From: CAWCAW01 sp963714125
GTDB lineage: Bacteria > Actinomycetota > Acidimicrobiia > Acidimicrobiales > UBA8190
Length of the DNA: 64,000 nt
Assembly: GCA_963714125.1 (NCBI GenBank)
Contig: OY970234.1
Span: forward strand, 3,950,821-4,014,820
Direction of reading: 5' to 3'
Made by a program: the position numbers and the translations under genes. A model generated the notes under the pieces. That model was given only the letters and a program-made list of their open reading frames with translations, was not told the origin of the DNA and ran no database searches. Shown one piece after another: positions 1-8,882 of this stretch (positions are counted from its first letter, which is position 1; every line of letters starts with the position of its first letter).

Positions 1-1025
1 GCGGCGTCCTGCGCAACTCCGAGGGCCGGCGCTTCATGTTCGACTACATCCCGCCCATGTTCGCGGCCGAAACCGCCGACAGCGAAGAAGAGGGCGACCG
101 CTGGTACGACGACCACATCAACAACCGCCGCCCTCCGGAGCTGTTGCCCCGGGACGAGGTGGCCCGGTCCATCAACTCCGAGGTCAAAGGCGGCCGGGGC
201 ACCCCCCACGGCGGGGTGTATCTCGACATCGCCACGCGGCGCAGTCCCGAGTACATCCGCCGCCGGTTGCCTTCCATGTACCACCAGTTCAAGGAACTGG
301 CCGGCGTGGACATCACCACCGAGGCCATGGAAGTCGGCCCCACGTGTCACTACATGATGGGCGGCATCCGGGTCAACGCCGATAGCGAAGCCACCACCAT
401 CGACGGGCTGTTCGCGGCGGGTGAAGTAGCGGCCGGATTGCACGGCGCCAACCGCCTGGGCGGCAACTCGCTGTCTGACCTTCTGGTCTTCGGCCGGCGC
501 GCCGGCATGGCCGCCTCCGATCTGGCCGAGAACAGGGGCACCCCGACTGTCGACCAGGGCGAGATCGACGCCGTAGTGCGCGCCGCGCTGGCACCCTTTG
601 ACCGAGACGGCGGCGAGAGCCCCTATGACATCCACCACGACCTGCAAGAAACCATGCAGGCCCTGGTGGGCATCATCCGCACCCAATCGGAGCTCGAAGA
701 GGCGCTCGACTCCTTGGGCAAGCTCCAGGAGCGCACCGACAACGTGGCCGTCAGCGGCGGGCGCGTGTACAACCCGGGCTGGAACCTGGCCACGGACCTT
801 CCCGCCATGCTCACGACATCGCTGCTCGTCACCAAGGGTGCCCTGGAGCGACGCGAGAGCCGGGGCGGACATACGCGCGACGACTACCCCAAGGCCGACC
901 CCGAATTCGGCAAGGTCAACTTGGTGCAACGACTGGGCCCCGACGGGGAGTTCACCCTGGACGCCGAGCCCCTGTCCGAGATGCCCGACGATCTGAAGGC
1001 ACTGCTCGAGGAGGAGGCCCACTGA
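1..1025 (+). CDS. sdhA: Succinate dehydrogenase/fumarate reductase flavoprotein subunit, C-terminal part (5' end outside window)
   Basis: This is the FAD-bearing catalytic subunit that oxidises succinate to fumarate in the TCA cycle and passes electrons to SdhB. The gene is cut by the window edge; codons are in frame from base 3 and about 340 residues remain. Visible family features are the stretch GPTCHYMMGGI, typical of the active-site side of the FAD domain, and GLHGANRLGGNSL, the conserved flavin-contacting loop, followed by the helical and C-terminal domains. Its stop codon overlaps the sdhB start by one base (TGATG), so the two are surely co-translated. The partner resembles mycobacterial Sdh1, so this is most likely the Sdh1-type enzyme. 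Membrane anchor genes, if present, lie upstream of the window. Confidence 0.95.
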   Translation, partial: GVLRNSEGRRFMFDYIPPMFAAETADSEEEGDRWYDDHINNRRPPELLPRDEVARSINSEVKGGRGTPHGGVYLDIATRRSPEYIRRRLPSMYHQFKELAGVDITTEAMEVGPTCHYMMGGIRVNADSEATTIDGLFAAGEVAAGLHGANRLGGNSLSDLLVFGRRAGMAASDLAENRGTPTVDQGEIDAVVRAALAPFDRDGGESPYDIHHDLQETMQALVGIIRTQSELEEALDSLGKLQERTDNVAVSGGRVYNPGWNLATDLPAMLTTSLLVTKGALERRESRGGHTRDDYPKADPEFGKVNLVQRLGPDGEFTLDAEPLSEMPDDLKALLEEEAH

Positions 1026-1849
1026 TGGCCGACGTCACCATGCACGTGTGGCGGGGCGACCCCGACGGCGGTGACTTCGTCGACTACGTCATGCCCGCTG
1101 TCGAAGGCGAGGTCGTTCTCGACGTCATCCACCGCATCCAAGCCGGCCCGGCGCCGGACCTGGCCTGCCGCTGGAACTGCAAGGCCGGCAAGTGCGGGTC
1201 GTGCTCGGCGGAGATCAACGGGCTGCCCAAGTTGATGTGCATGACGCGCATGGACCAACTCCCCGAAGGTGAAGCGGTGACCGTCGCTCCTATGCGCACC
1301 TTCCCCATCATGCGTGACCTCGTCACCGACGTGTCGTTCAACTACGCCATGGCTCGCCGGGTCCCGCCCTTGGCGCCGAAAGAGCCTGACGCCGAGGACG
1401 GCCACTACCGGATGATGCAGATCGACGTCGAGCGGGGCCAGGAATTCCGCAAGTGCATCGAATGCTTCATGTGCCAAGACGTGTGCCACGTCATTCGCGA
1501 CCACGAGCCCAACAAGGAGCACTACGCCGGGCCCCGAATGTTCATTCGCTACATGGAGCTCGAGTCACACCCGCTCGACACCAACGACCGGCGCGAGTTG
1601 CTGCGCGAGCGTATGGGGCTCGGGATGTGCAACATCACCAAGTGCTGCACCGAAGTGTGTCCCGAGCACATCAAGATCACCGACAACGCCATCATCCCCC
1701 TCAAAGAGCGTGTCGTGGACGCCTCCTATGACCCCATCGCCCGGCTGGGCCGCGTCATCACCCGCCGCACGAGGAAGTCGGCTGAGGCGGCGGCACAGGA
1801 TGCCCCCGCTTACAGCGCCCCCACCCGCGAGGACCACGTCGAGGCGTAA
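1025..1849 (+). CDS. sdhB: Succinate dehydrogenase/fumarate reductase iron-sulfur subunit (Sdh1 type)
   Basis: A 274-residue electron-transfer subunit linking the SdhA flavin to the quinone site. Ligands for all three clusters are visible: C52, C57, C60 and C72 for the [2Fe-2S] cluster (CKAGKCGSC then C), the CIECFMCQDVC run at about 144-154, and CNITKCCTEVCP at about 202-213 for the [4Fe-4S] and [3Fe-4S] clusters. The segment around RTFPIMRDLVTDVSFNY closely matches mycobacterial Sdh1 (Rv0247c type) as I recall it, rather than the classical SdhB. The C-terminal 30 residues after the last cluster look like a disordered tail. ATG overlaps the sdhA stop. Confidence 0.95.
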   Translation: MADVTMHVWRGDPDGGDFVDYVMPAVEGEVVLDVIHRIQAGPAPDLACRWNCKAGKCGSCSAEINGLPKLMCMTRMDQLPEGEAVTVAPMRTFPIMRDLVTDVSFNYAMARRVPPLAPKEPDAEDGHYRMMQIDVERGQEFRKCIECFMCQDVCHVIRDHEPNKEHYAGPRMFIRYMELESHPLDTNDRRELLRERMGLGMCNITKCCTEVCPEHIKITDNAIIPLKERVVDASYDPIARLGRVITRRTRKSAEAAAQDAPAYSAPTREDHVEA

Positions 1850-1994
1850 CCTTCGTGGCCGCCCCCGGTGGCTGCCGAGAGGTTCTTGGGGCCCTGGCAA
1901 AAGCCCAGGCGGCGGGCCATGACAACGAAAGATGGTCGGGGCTACGCTCAGGGGAGGAGGCGTCCCACGCGAGACGCCGGAAAGGGGAGGATCC

Positions 1995-2213
1995 ATGACC
2001 GTCCCGGGAGTGCTCGACGACCAAGCCCTTCGTCGTTACCGTGAGCTCCTCGACGCCGAGGATGCCGCTTTCGACGAACTGGAGCACGCTTACGAAGAGG
2101 GCGACCGTGCCCATTTCGAAGGTGACCTCAGCGCCTGGCGCGACGCCCTGGCCCGGAAGCTGTCATTCCTCCATCGCATGGGGATCGACATCCCCCAACC
2201 CATAGCGGTCTAA
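1995..2213 (+). CDS. Small conserved-looking protein of unknown function (72 aa)
   Basis: I do not recognise a family. The frame is open from 1932, but the best start is ATG 1995, which has GGGGAGG 5-6 nt upstream. The product is 72 residues and very acidic. It looks mainly helical, with runs such as RYRELLDAEDAAFDELEH and DLSAWRDALARKLSFLHRMG, and ends IDIPQPIAV. No signal peptide, membrane segment or cysteines are seen. It follows sdhB after 145 nt on the same strand and ends just before a strong bidirectional hairpin, so it may be the last gene of the sdh transcript. A small helical regulatory or accessory protein is possible but is only a guess. Confidence 0.6.
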   Translation: MTVPGVLDDQALRRYRELLDAEDAAFDELEHAYEEGDRAHFEGDLSAWRDALARKLSFLHRMGIDIPQPIAV

Positions 2214-2229
2214 CTCAGAGCGCTATGTC

Positions 2230-2253
2230 GCCGAGCGCCCCGAGGCGCTCGGC
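2230..2253. terminator. Perfect 10-bp stem-loop between convergent genes
   Basis: GCCGAGCGCC, loop CCGA, GGCGCTCGGC: a perfect inverted repeat placed 16 nt after the plus-strand small gene and 2 nt after the minus-strand mdh stop. There is no T run on either side, so it is a U-less hairpin, as is common in actinobacteria. The position suggests a shared bidirectional terminator. Confidence 0.7.
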
Positions 2254-2255
2254 CA

Positions 2256-3257
2256 TCACACAGGGCCGAGCAACAAGTCGCCGACGGCTCGGCGTTCGGA
2301 CTCGAGTTCATCGGTGGTCACCGTGATGCGCTCTTGCGCGAACGGGCTGTGGGCCAGGCCGTCGACGACCTGCCACTGGGAACCCGAGCTGCGCACCGGA
2401 AGGCCGAACACGAGGCCCTCGGGCGTGCCGTACTCGCCGTGGGATACCACCGCCAGCGACGCGCAGTCCCCCGGGGCGGTGGGCTCGACGATGCTTCGCA
2501 CCGTGTCCACCACGGCGCTGGCCGCGGACGCCGCCGATGACGCGCCCCGAGCCTCGATGATCTTGGCGCCGCGTTGCTGGACGGAGGTGATGAAGTCGCC
2601 TCGGAGCCAGTCGGCGTCGTCGATGACCTCCGGTACCGGCTTCCCGTCGATGACGGCGTTTTCGAAATCAGGGAACTGCGTGGAGGAGTGGTTTCCCCAC
2701 ACCCCCAGCTGCTGCACCGACGCCACCGGCACCCCGGCCTTGCGGGCCAGCTGCGTCTTGGCCCGGTTCTCGTCCAGGCGCATCATGGCAAACCAGCGTT
2801 CATCGGGAATGGCCGGCGCGTGGGAGCGGGCGATGAGGCAGTTGGTGTTACACGGGTTGCCCACCACCAAGATGCGCACGTCCCCCGCCGCATGCGCGCC
2901 GATGGCCTCGCCTTGGGGACCGAAGATGCCGCCGTTGATGGTGAGCAGGTCGTTGCGCTCCATGCCGGCCTTGCGGGGGATGGAGCCCACCAGCAGCGCC
3001 CACGATGTCCCGTCGAAGGCCGTCTTCAGATTCGACGTCGGCTCGACCGCGGCGAGCAACGGAAAGGCACAGTCGTCGAGCTCCATGACCACACCCTCGA
3101 GGGCACCCATGGCCGGCTCGATCTCGAGCAGGCGCAGCACGACCGGCTGCGACGGGCCGAAGAGCCCGCCGGCGGCGATACGAAACAGCAGCGAGTAGCC
3201 AATCTGACCAGCAGCGCCGGTCACAGTGACGTGGATGGGGGCCGAAGTCGGTGCCAT
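2256..3257 (-). CDS. mdh: Malate dehydrogenase (NAD-dependent)
   Basis: Converts malate to oxaloacetate in the TCA cycle. The 333-residue protein has the N-terminal Rossmann motif TGAAGQIG (about 13-20), the mobile active-site loop with arginines (IPRKAGMERNDLL, about 93-105), VGNPCNTN, the catalytic Asp in MRLDENRAK (D162) and the catalytic His in WGNHSSTQ (H190). Length and motifs fit the mycobacterial and cytosolic type rather than the 310-residue LDH-like type. ATG 3257 is preferred over an adjacent in-frame GTG at 3260. It lies 113 nt downstream of icd on the same strand and ends at the shared stem-loop at 2230. Confidence 0.95.
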   Translation of the reverse strand: MAPTSAPIHVTVTGAAGQIGYSLLFRIAAGGLFGPSQPVVLRLLEIEPAMGALEGVVMELDDCAFPLLAAVEPTSNLKTAFDGTSWALLVGSIPRKAGMERNDLLTINGGIFGPQGEAIGAHAAGDVRILVVGNPCNTNCLIARSHAPAIPDERWFAMMRLDENRAKTQLARKAGVPVASVQQLGVWGNHSSTQFPDFENAVIDGKPVPEVIDDADWLRGDFITSVQQRGAKIIEARGASSAASAASAVVDTVRSIVEPTAPGDCASLAVVSHGEYGTPEGLVFGLPVRSSGSQWQVVDGLAHSPFAQERITVTTDELESERRAVGDLLLGPV

Positions 3258-3373
3258 CACCGCACGCTACCGGTACCAACCCAGACGGGCCAGACGCCGC
3301 GCCGGCCCCTCGGGGTGGCTGCGGGGTTCGGCTGCGGGGTTCGGCTGCGGGCCGCAACTGGGGCGGTGCTCTC

Positions 3374-4570
3374 CTAGAGCCGCTCGACGATGGCGGCGGC
3401 GAACTCGGAGGTCTTCACCTCGGTGGCCCCTTCCATGAGACGCGCGAAGTCATAGGTGACGATGCGCGCCTCGATGGTGGCCTCCAGCGCCCGCACGATG
3501 TCGGCGGCGGCGTCTGTCCATCCCAGGTGCTCGAACATGAGCACGCCCGAGAGGATGACCGAGCCGGGGTTCACCTTGTCGAGTCCGGCGTACTTGGGGG
3601 CGGTGCCGTGGGTGGCCTCGAACACGCCGTGCCCGGTGACGTAGTTGATGTTGCCACCGGGGGCGATGCCGATGCCCCCTACCTGCGCGGCCAGCGCGTC
3701 AGACAGGTAGTCGCCGTTGAGGTTGGTGGTGGCGATGACGTCGAACTCATCGGGACGGGTGAGCACCTGTTGCAACGTGATGTCGGCGATGGTGTCCTTG
3801 ACGAGGATCTTGTCGCCCGGGTTCCCGTTGCAGTCATCCCATCCCACCGCCACGTCGGAGAACTCGTCACGCACGAGGTCATAGCCCCAGCTGCGAAACG
3901 CCCCTTCGGTGAACTTCTGGATGTTGCCTTTGTGGACGAGGGTGACGCTCTTGCGCCCATGGGCGACGGCGTAGACGAGGGCGGCCCGGATGAGACGCTT
4001 GGAGCCGTATTCGGAAATGGGCTTGATGCCGATGCCGGACATGGGACGGATCTCCCAGCCCATCTCGTCACGTAAAAAGGCGGACAGTTTGGCCGCTTCG
4101 GGTGTGCCCGCCTGCACCTCGAGCCCGGCGTACACGTCCTCGGTGTTCTCCCGGAAGATCACCATGTCGACCTTTTCCGGATGCAGAACCGGCGAGGGCA
4201 CGCCGGTGAACCACCGCACCGGGCGCAAGCACACATACAGGTCGAGGATCTGACGCAGCGCCACGTTGAGCGAGCGGATCCCACCGCCGATGGGCGTGGT
4301 GAGGGGACCTTTGATGCCGATCATGTGCTCCCGGAAGGCCTCGACGGTCTCGTCGGGCAGCCAGTTGCCGGTCTCCTTGAACGCCTTCTCGCCGGCCAGG
4401 ACTTCCTTCCAGGCGATACGGCGGCCGTGCTTGGCCGCGGCGGCGTCGAACACGAGCTTGGACGCGGGCCAGATGTCGACGCCGGTGCCGTCGCCTTCGA
4501 TGAACGGGATGATCGGTTCTTGCGGGACGATCAGCGCGCCGTCGTCGCCCAACGTGATGCGTTCAGCCAT
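3374..4570 (-). CDS. icd: Isocitrate dehydrogenase, NADP-dependent, homodimeric type
   Basis: Oxidative decarboxylation of isocitrate to 2-oxoglutarate. The protein has 398 residues and collinear similarity to E. coli Icd: IPFIEGDGTG (22-31) and the substrate loop RSLNVALRQ with Ser100, the residue equivalent to the serine that AceK phosphorylates in E. coli. Further motifs are LYVCLRPVRW with substrate arginines, IFRENTEDVYAG with the catalytic Tyr, and the cofactor region GTAPKYAGLDKVNPGS. NADP use is inferred from the family. It sits between metF and mdh. Confidence 0.95.
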   Translation of the reverse strand: MAERITLGDDGALIVPQEPIIPFIEGDGTGVDIWPASKLVFDAAAAKHGRRIAWKEVLAGEKAFKETGNWLPDETVEAFREHMIGIKGPLTTPIGGGIRSLNVALRQILDLYVCLRPVRWFTGVPSPVLHPEKVDMVIFRENTEDVYAGLEVQAGTPEAAKLSAFLRDEMGWEIRPMSGIGIKPISEYGSKRLIRAALVYAVAHGRKSVTLVHKGNIQKFTEGAFRSWGYDLVRDEFSDVAVGWDDCNGNPGDKILVKDTIADITLQQVLTRPDEFDVIATTNLNGDYLSDALAAQVGGIGIAPGGNINYVTGHGVFEATHGTAPKYAGLDKVNPGSVILSGVLMFEHLGWTDAAADIVRALEATIEARIVTYDFARLMEGATEVKTSEFAAAIVERL

Positions 4571-4591
4571 ACACCGGAGCCTATGCGGCGC

Positions 4592-5458
4592 TCAGCGCGC
4601 CGTGCGAAGCCCGAGCGCTTCGTAGATGTCGCGCGTGGCGCTCGATCGGTTGAGCGTATAGAAGTGCAGTCCCGGCGCCCCCGCCGAGAGCAGGTCCCGG
4701 CACAGTTCGGTGGCCATGTCGATGCCGGCCTGGCGCACGGCCTCAGCGCCACCATCGGCGTCGGCGGCCTCAAGGCGTTGCACCGCCCACGGGGGGACGG
4801 CGGCGCCCATCTGGGCCATGCGAGGCACCGACTTCAACGACGTGACCGGCATGATGCCCGGCAACACGGGTTTCTCCATGCCGAGGGCGGCCAGGTCGTT
4901 GACGAGCCCGGTGTACTGGTCGAACTCGAAAAAGAACTGGGTCACGGCGAAGTCGGCCAGCTGCATTTTGGCGGCCAGAAAGGCGCGATCGGACACCATG
5001 TCGGGAGACGACGGATGGCCGGCGGGATGGGCGGCCACGCCGATCGAAAAGCCACCCACGGCCCGGGCCAGCTCGACGAGCTCGAGGGCGTGGGTGAGCT
5101 CGCCCTCCCCCGCGTCGGGGTGGGTGGGCGGGTCCCCGCCCAGGGCCATGAGGTTCTCAATCCCCGCCTTGCGAAACGTCACCAGGATCTCGGCCAGCTC
5201 CAGGCGGGTGTGAGCCACACAGATCAGGTGTGCCATGGGCAAAAGCGTGGTGGTCCGCAAAATGCCGGCCACCAAATCATGGGTGCGCTGACGAGACTCT
5301 CGCCCCCCGCGGTAGGTCACCGACACAAAGGACGGCTCCAGCGGCTCCAGCTCGCGCAGCGTCTTCACCAAGGTGCGCTGCTCGTCGTCGTTCTTGGGAG
5401 GAAAGAACTCGAAGGAGTACGTGGGCCCGGCTTCGAGCAGGTCAGAGATCCGCGCCAT
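4592..5458 (-). CDS. metF: 5,10-methylenetetrahydrofolate reductase
   Basis: A flavoprotein that reduces methylene-THF to methyl-THF for methionine synthesis. It is a 288-residue TIM barrel with the family opening YSFEFFPPK (residues 14-22, including the catalytic Glu) and VTYRGGR. Later come ALGGDPP in the folate-binding loop and FAVTQFFFEFDQY at the C-terminal side of the barrel. The size equals the usual bacterial MetF, with no SAM-regulatory domain. It sits 58 nt after folD, whose product makes its substrate interconvertible with formyl-THF, so this is a one-carbon cluster. Confidence 0.95.
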   Translation of the reverse strand: MARISDLLEAGPTYSFEFFPPKNDDEQRTLVKTLRELEPLEPSFVSVTYRGGRESRQRTHDLVAGILRTTTLLPMAHLICVAHTRLELAEILVTFRKAGIENLMALGGDPPTHPDAGEGELTHALELVELARAVGGFSIGVAAHPAGHPSSPDMVSDRAFLAAKMQLADFAVTQFFFEFDQYTGLVNDLAALGMEKPVLPGIMPVTSLKSVPRMAQMGAAVPPWAVQRLEAADADGGAEAVRQAGIDMATELCRDLLSAGAPGLHFYTLNRSSATRDIYEALGLRTAR

Positions 5459-5516
5459 GGTCGACCAAGCCTAATGCCGGCCCTGGGCTTTGGGGCTGGG
5501 CGGTCTCAGGCGCTGT

Positions 5517-6383
5517 CTACGAGGCGCGCGCCGCCGCGTCCACGGCGTTGCGCAGCAACATGGCTCGCGTCATGGGGCCGACGCCGCCAATGCGCGGTGT
5601 GATCCACCTGGCCACCTCGGCCACGGCCTCGTCGACGTCGGACAGGAGCTTGCGGCCTTCCCACGAGGTGCCCGCCCCCACCACCGCCGCGCCCGGTTTG
5701 ACCATCGAGGCGGTCACCAACCCGGCCCGCCCCGCCGCGGCCACCACCACATCAGCACTGCGCACGTAGTCGGCCAGGTTCTCCACGCCCGTGTGCACCA
5801 CGGTGACCGCGGCGTTACACCCGGGCCGCTTCAGCGCCAGCAACAAGGCCAGCGGGCGGCCGATGGTGAGGCCCCGGCCGATCACCACCACGTGCTTGCC
5901 CTCCACCGGCACGTCGTTGGCACGCAACAACTCGACGATGCCCGCCGGCGTGCACGGCAGCGGCCCAGGGGCGCCCATGACCAGGCGACCCAGGTTGACC
6001 GGATGCAGGCCATCGGCGTCTTTGTCGGGGTCCACCGCCATCAAGGCGGCGGTTTCGTCGAGGCCGGCGGGCAGCGGGACCTGCACCAGGTAGGCGTGCA
6101 CAGCCGGATCGGCGTTGAAACGAGCGATGACCGACTCGAGTTCGTCCTGGGTCACGGTGGCCGGCAGATGCGCGTGCACCGAGACCATGCCGACCTGCTC
6201 GCAGTCGGCGTGCTTCATGGCCACATAGCGAGCGCTGGCGGGGTCGTCGCCCACCAAAATGGTGCCCAGCCCCGGTTGGATGCCCGACGCCACCAGGCGG
6301 GCCACGTCGTCGGTGACCTCCGCCCGAATGAGGGCGGCCAGTGCCTCACCGTCGAGAAGTGTGGCCGTCACCGCCGCGCTCAA
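5517..6383 (-). CDS. folD: Bifunctional methylene-THF dehydrogenase/methenyl-THF cyclohydrolase
   Basis: Interconverts 5,10-methylene-THF and 10-formyl-THF; the latter feeds PurN and PurH. In about 288 residues the active-site Tyr/Lys pair (YVAMKHADCEQVGM) is visible. So are the folate loop VQVPLPAGLDE and the cofactor motif VIGRGLTIGRPLALLL, and the C-terminal IGGVGPMTRAMLL matches the family's GGVGPMT signature. The start is uncertain: TTG 6383 overlaps the purH stop (TTGA) and favours coupling, while GTG 6371 would shorten the protein by four residues. Neither has a strong ribosome-binding site. Confidence 0.93.
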   Translation of the reverse strand: MSAAVTATLLDGEALAALIRAEVTDDVARLVASGIQPGLGTILVGDDPASARYVAMKHADCEQVGMVSVHAHLPATVTQDELESVIARFNADPAVHAYLVQVPLPAGLDETAALMAVDPDKDADGLHPVNLGRLVMGAPGPLPCTPAGIVELLRANDVPVEGKHVVVIGRGLTIGRPLALLLALKRPGCNAAVTVVHTGVENLADYVRSADVVVAAAGRAGLVTASMVKPGAAVVGAGTSWEGRKLLSDVDEAVAEVARWITPRIGGVGPMTRAMLLRNAVDAAARAS

Positions 6384-7900
6384 TGCCGGAAGTGGCGCTC
6401 GCCGGTGAGAACCATGGCGATGCCCTGCTCGTCGGCGGCGGCCACCACTTCGGCGTCACGCACCGAACCGCCCGGTTGCACCACCGCCGTGACCCCGGCG
6501 CGCGCCAGCACGTCGAAGCCATCGCGAAACGGGAAGAAGGCGTCGCTGGCGCCGGCGGCGCCTCGGGCCCGGTCCCCCGCTTTGCGCACGGCGATCTCGG
6601 CCGCCTCCACCCGGCTCTGTTGGCCCGCCCCCACGCCCAGAGCCTGGCCCGAACCAGCCACCACGATGGCGTTGGATGACGTGCGGGCGCACACCAACCA
6701 CGCAATCTCGATGTCGCGCCACTGCTCCTCGGTGGGCGCCACCTTGGTCACCACCTGCCAGGCGCCGCGGTCGAGGCCGACGTCGTCGCCTTGTTGAACG
6801 AGGAAGCCGCCCGACAAAGTCCGCACCTCGAGCGGGCTGCGCCCATACGGCGGTGCTTCGAGCAACCGGGTGGATTTGCGGCGCGCCACCAGGATCTCCA
6901 ACGCCGCCGGATCGAAACCCGACGCCACGATGACGTCGGCCTGAGGCCCCGCCGCCACCGCCTCGGCCACGTCCGGCGTGCACCGACCGCCCAGCGCGAT
7001 CACCCCGCCGAAGGCGGACACCGGGTCGCACTCCAGGGCTCGGCCAAAGGCGTCGGCCAGATTGCCGGCCACCGCCGCCCCACACGGGTTGGCGTGCTTC
7101 ATGATGGCCACGGCCTTTTCGTCGGCGCGGGGCAGCTCCGCCACGAGACGCCAGCCGGCGTCGGTGTCGAAGAGATTCAAATACGAAAGCGCGGCGCCGG
7201 CGTGCTGGACGACGCCGTCCCACCAGTCCGGTGCCCCCACCCGCCGGTAGCGGGCCCCGTGCTGGTGCGGGTTTTCGCCGTAGCGCAGCTCCTGAGCCAA
7301 CTCCATGGACAGGTGCAGCGACGGCGGCAACGACAGCGCCTCGCCTCCGGCCCCGCCGGCGTCGAACCACTCCACGATGGCGGCGTCGTAAGCGGCGCAG
7401 TGCGCAAAGGCGTCTCTCGCCAGTCGACGTTTGGTAGCGGCCGACAGCGCCCCTGAGGAACGGAGCTCGTCGAGGACGACGGGATACTCGGCCGGGTCGA
7501 CCACGATGCCCACGTGGGCGTGATTCTTGGCGGCGGCGCGCACCATGGTGGGCCCGCCCACGTCGATCAGCTCGATGGAAGGGTTCGACGAGAACGGGTA
7601 GAGGTTGCACACCACCAAGTCGATGGGCTCAATCCCGTTGGCGTCGAGGTCGGCCCGGTGCTCGGCCTTGGACCGGTCAGCCAGGATCCCGCCGTGCAGA
7701 CGGGGATGCAGCGTCTTGACCCGTCCCCCCAGCATCTCCGGCGATCCGGTCAGCGCGGCCACCTCCAGGTGGGTGATGCCCGCCTCAGCCAGGGCGGCGG
7801 AGGTTCCTCCGCTGGAGACAAGATCCCAGCCCAGATCGGTCAAGCCGCGGGCCAGATCCACGAGTCCGGTCTTGTCGTACACCGAGAGCAGCGCCCTCAT
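6380..7900 (-). CDS. purH: Bifunctional AICAR formyltransferase/IMP cyclohydrolase
   Basis: Catalyses the last two steps of purine synthesis: formylation of AICAR, then ring closure to IMP. The 506-residue protein starts MRALLSVYDKTGL, the methylglyoxal-synthase-like cyclohydrolase domain. It continues with LSYLNLFDTDAGW and MKHANPCGAAV, the Lys-His pair of the transformylase, and ends GERHFRH as expected. ATG 7900 has GAGG at the right distance; an in-frame TTG two codons upstream is less likely. In many actinobacteria purH directly follows purN. Here an arsenic cassette of about 2.4 kb lies between them, and purH is 99 nt downstream of the last cassette gene, so read-through from the arsenic promoter is possible. 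Confidence 0.95.
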   Translation of the reverse strand: MRALLSVYDKTGLVDLARGLTDLGWDLVSSGGTSAALAEAGITHLEVAALTGSPEMLGGRVKTLHPRLHGGILADRSKAEHRADLDANGIEPIDLVVCNLYPFSSNPSIELIDVGGPTMVRAAAKNHAHVGIVVDPAEYPVVLDELRSSGALSAATKRRLARDAFAHCAAYDAAIVEWFDAGGAGGEALSLPPSLHLSMELAQELRYGENPHQHGARYRRVGAPDWWDGVVQHAGAALSYLNLFDTDAGWRLVAELPRADEKAVAIMKHANPCGAAVAGNLADAFGRALECDPVSAFGGVIALGGRCTPDVAEAVAAGPQADVIVASGFDPAALEILVARRKSTRLLEAPPYGRSPLEVRTLSGGFLVQQGDDVGLDRGAWQVVTKVAPTEEQWRDIEIAWLVCARTSSNAIVVAGSGQALGVGAGQQSRVEAAEIAVRKAGDRARGAAGASDAFFPFRDGFDVLARAGVTAVVQPGGSVRDAEVVAAADEQGIAMVLTGERHFRH

Positions 7901-7999
7901 TGGCAATCCTCACAAAAGTCCACACTTGGAGATTAGAGCGGCCGCGCTCAGGGGCGCGCACGCTCCTCGTCGAGCGCCGCTCCTGTCGTTCCGGCTGCC

Positions 8000-8878
8000 T
8001 CACCCACCGCCGAAGTGAAGACGCATCTCGGTGGTGCACACCTCGGGACGGTTGCGAAGGTCCTTACCGGGTGCGCTTGCGACAAACCCGGCACGTTCGT
8101 AGAAAAGACGGGCGACGTGATTGTTCTCGGCCACGGCAAGGCACAGGCCGACCGCTCCATGCGCCTCGGCCCAAGCGCGAACGGCGGCCAGGAGAGCGTC
8201 GGAGACTCCGACCCCACGGTGGCGGGGGTCCACCCACAGAGAAATCACCTCAGGGTGATCGCCGAGCGGCATCCCGGCGACGACGCCCACCACCGCCTCC
8301 TCCTCTTGCGCCACGAACCAGACCAACCGGGTCATCGCCTCGGCCCACCAGTCGTCAGGGCGGTGAACCTCCTCCTCGTAACTGGACGAGAAGGCATCTG
8401 GCGAGTCTTGAAGCGCCCTCAACCGAACCGCTCGGACGGTCGGCCATTCCGTACTGTCGACGCGTCGCACATGCACACGTAGGAGCTCCGCCACCAGAGC
8501 CTTCACCTTGGTGTCGATGTCATCTCGGATCTGGCGGACCTCCTCGATTGACTTCCCAGCCGGATCCGGCAGCTCCCAATCGACGTAGCGCTTACCGCGA
8601 TACACCGGACAGGCGTCGCCACAACCCATGGTCACGATGACATTGGCTTCGTGGGCCATCTCGTCGGTCAGCTTCTTCGGCCGTTCGTCGGAAATGTCGA
8701 TGCCCAACTCAGCCATCGCCACGACTACGGCCGGGTTCAATGTCTCTCGCGGATCAGAGCCAGCCGAGTGGATGACGAGCTTGTCTCCTGCATGGCGAGC
8801 CACAAGAGCGGCCGCCATCTGCGACCGACCGGCGTTATGAACGCAGAGAAACAGCACGACGGGACGGCTCTGGTTCAT
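8000..8878 (-). CDS. arsC: Arsenate reductase (LMW-PTP fold) fused to a GNAT acetyltransferase
   Basis: A 292-residue two-domain fusion. Residues 1-135 are a thiol-dependent arsenate reductase of the low-molecular-weight phosphatase fold: P-loop CVHNAGRS with nucleophile C12 and R18, redox cysteines C86 and C90 (TMGCGDACP), and the general-acid loop LPDPAG. It would reduce arsenate to arsenite with a small thiol or thioredoxin partner. Residues 136-292 form a GNAT domain with the acetyl-CoA loop VDPRHRGVGVSDALL and the late motif NHVARLFYERAGF. The GNAT half does not look like the classic ArsN1 type, so its acceptor is unknown. ATG 8878 lies 4 nt after the channel gene; the in-frame upstream extension is rejected because it overlaps that gene. 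Confidence 0.9.
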   Translation of the reverse strand: MNQSRPVVLFLCVHNAGRSQMAAALVARHAGDKLVIHSAGSDPRETLNPAVVVAMAELGIDISDERPKKLTDEMAHEANVIVTMGCGDACPVYRGKRYVDWELPDPAGKSIEEVRQIRDDIDTKVKALVAELLRVHVRRVDSTEWPTVRAVRLRALQDSPDAFSSSYEEEVHRPDDWWAEAMTRLVWFVAQEEEAVVGVVAGMPLGDHPEVISLWVDPRHRGVGVSDALLAAVRAWAEAHGAVGLCLAVAENNHVARLFYERAGFVASAPGKDLRNRPEVCTTEMRLHFGGG

Positions 8879-8882
8879 GGCC

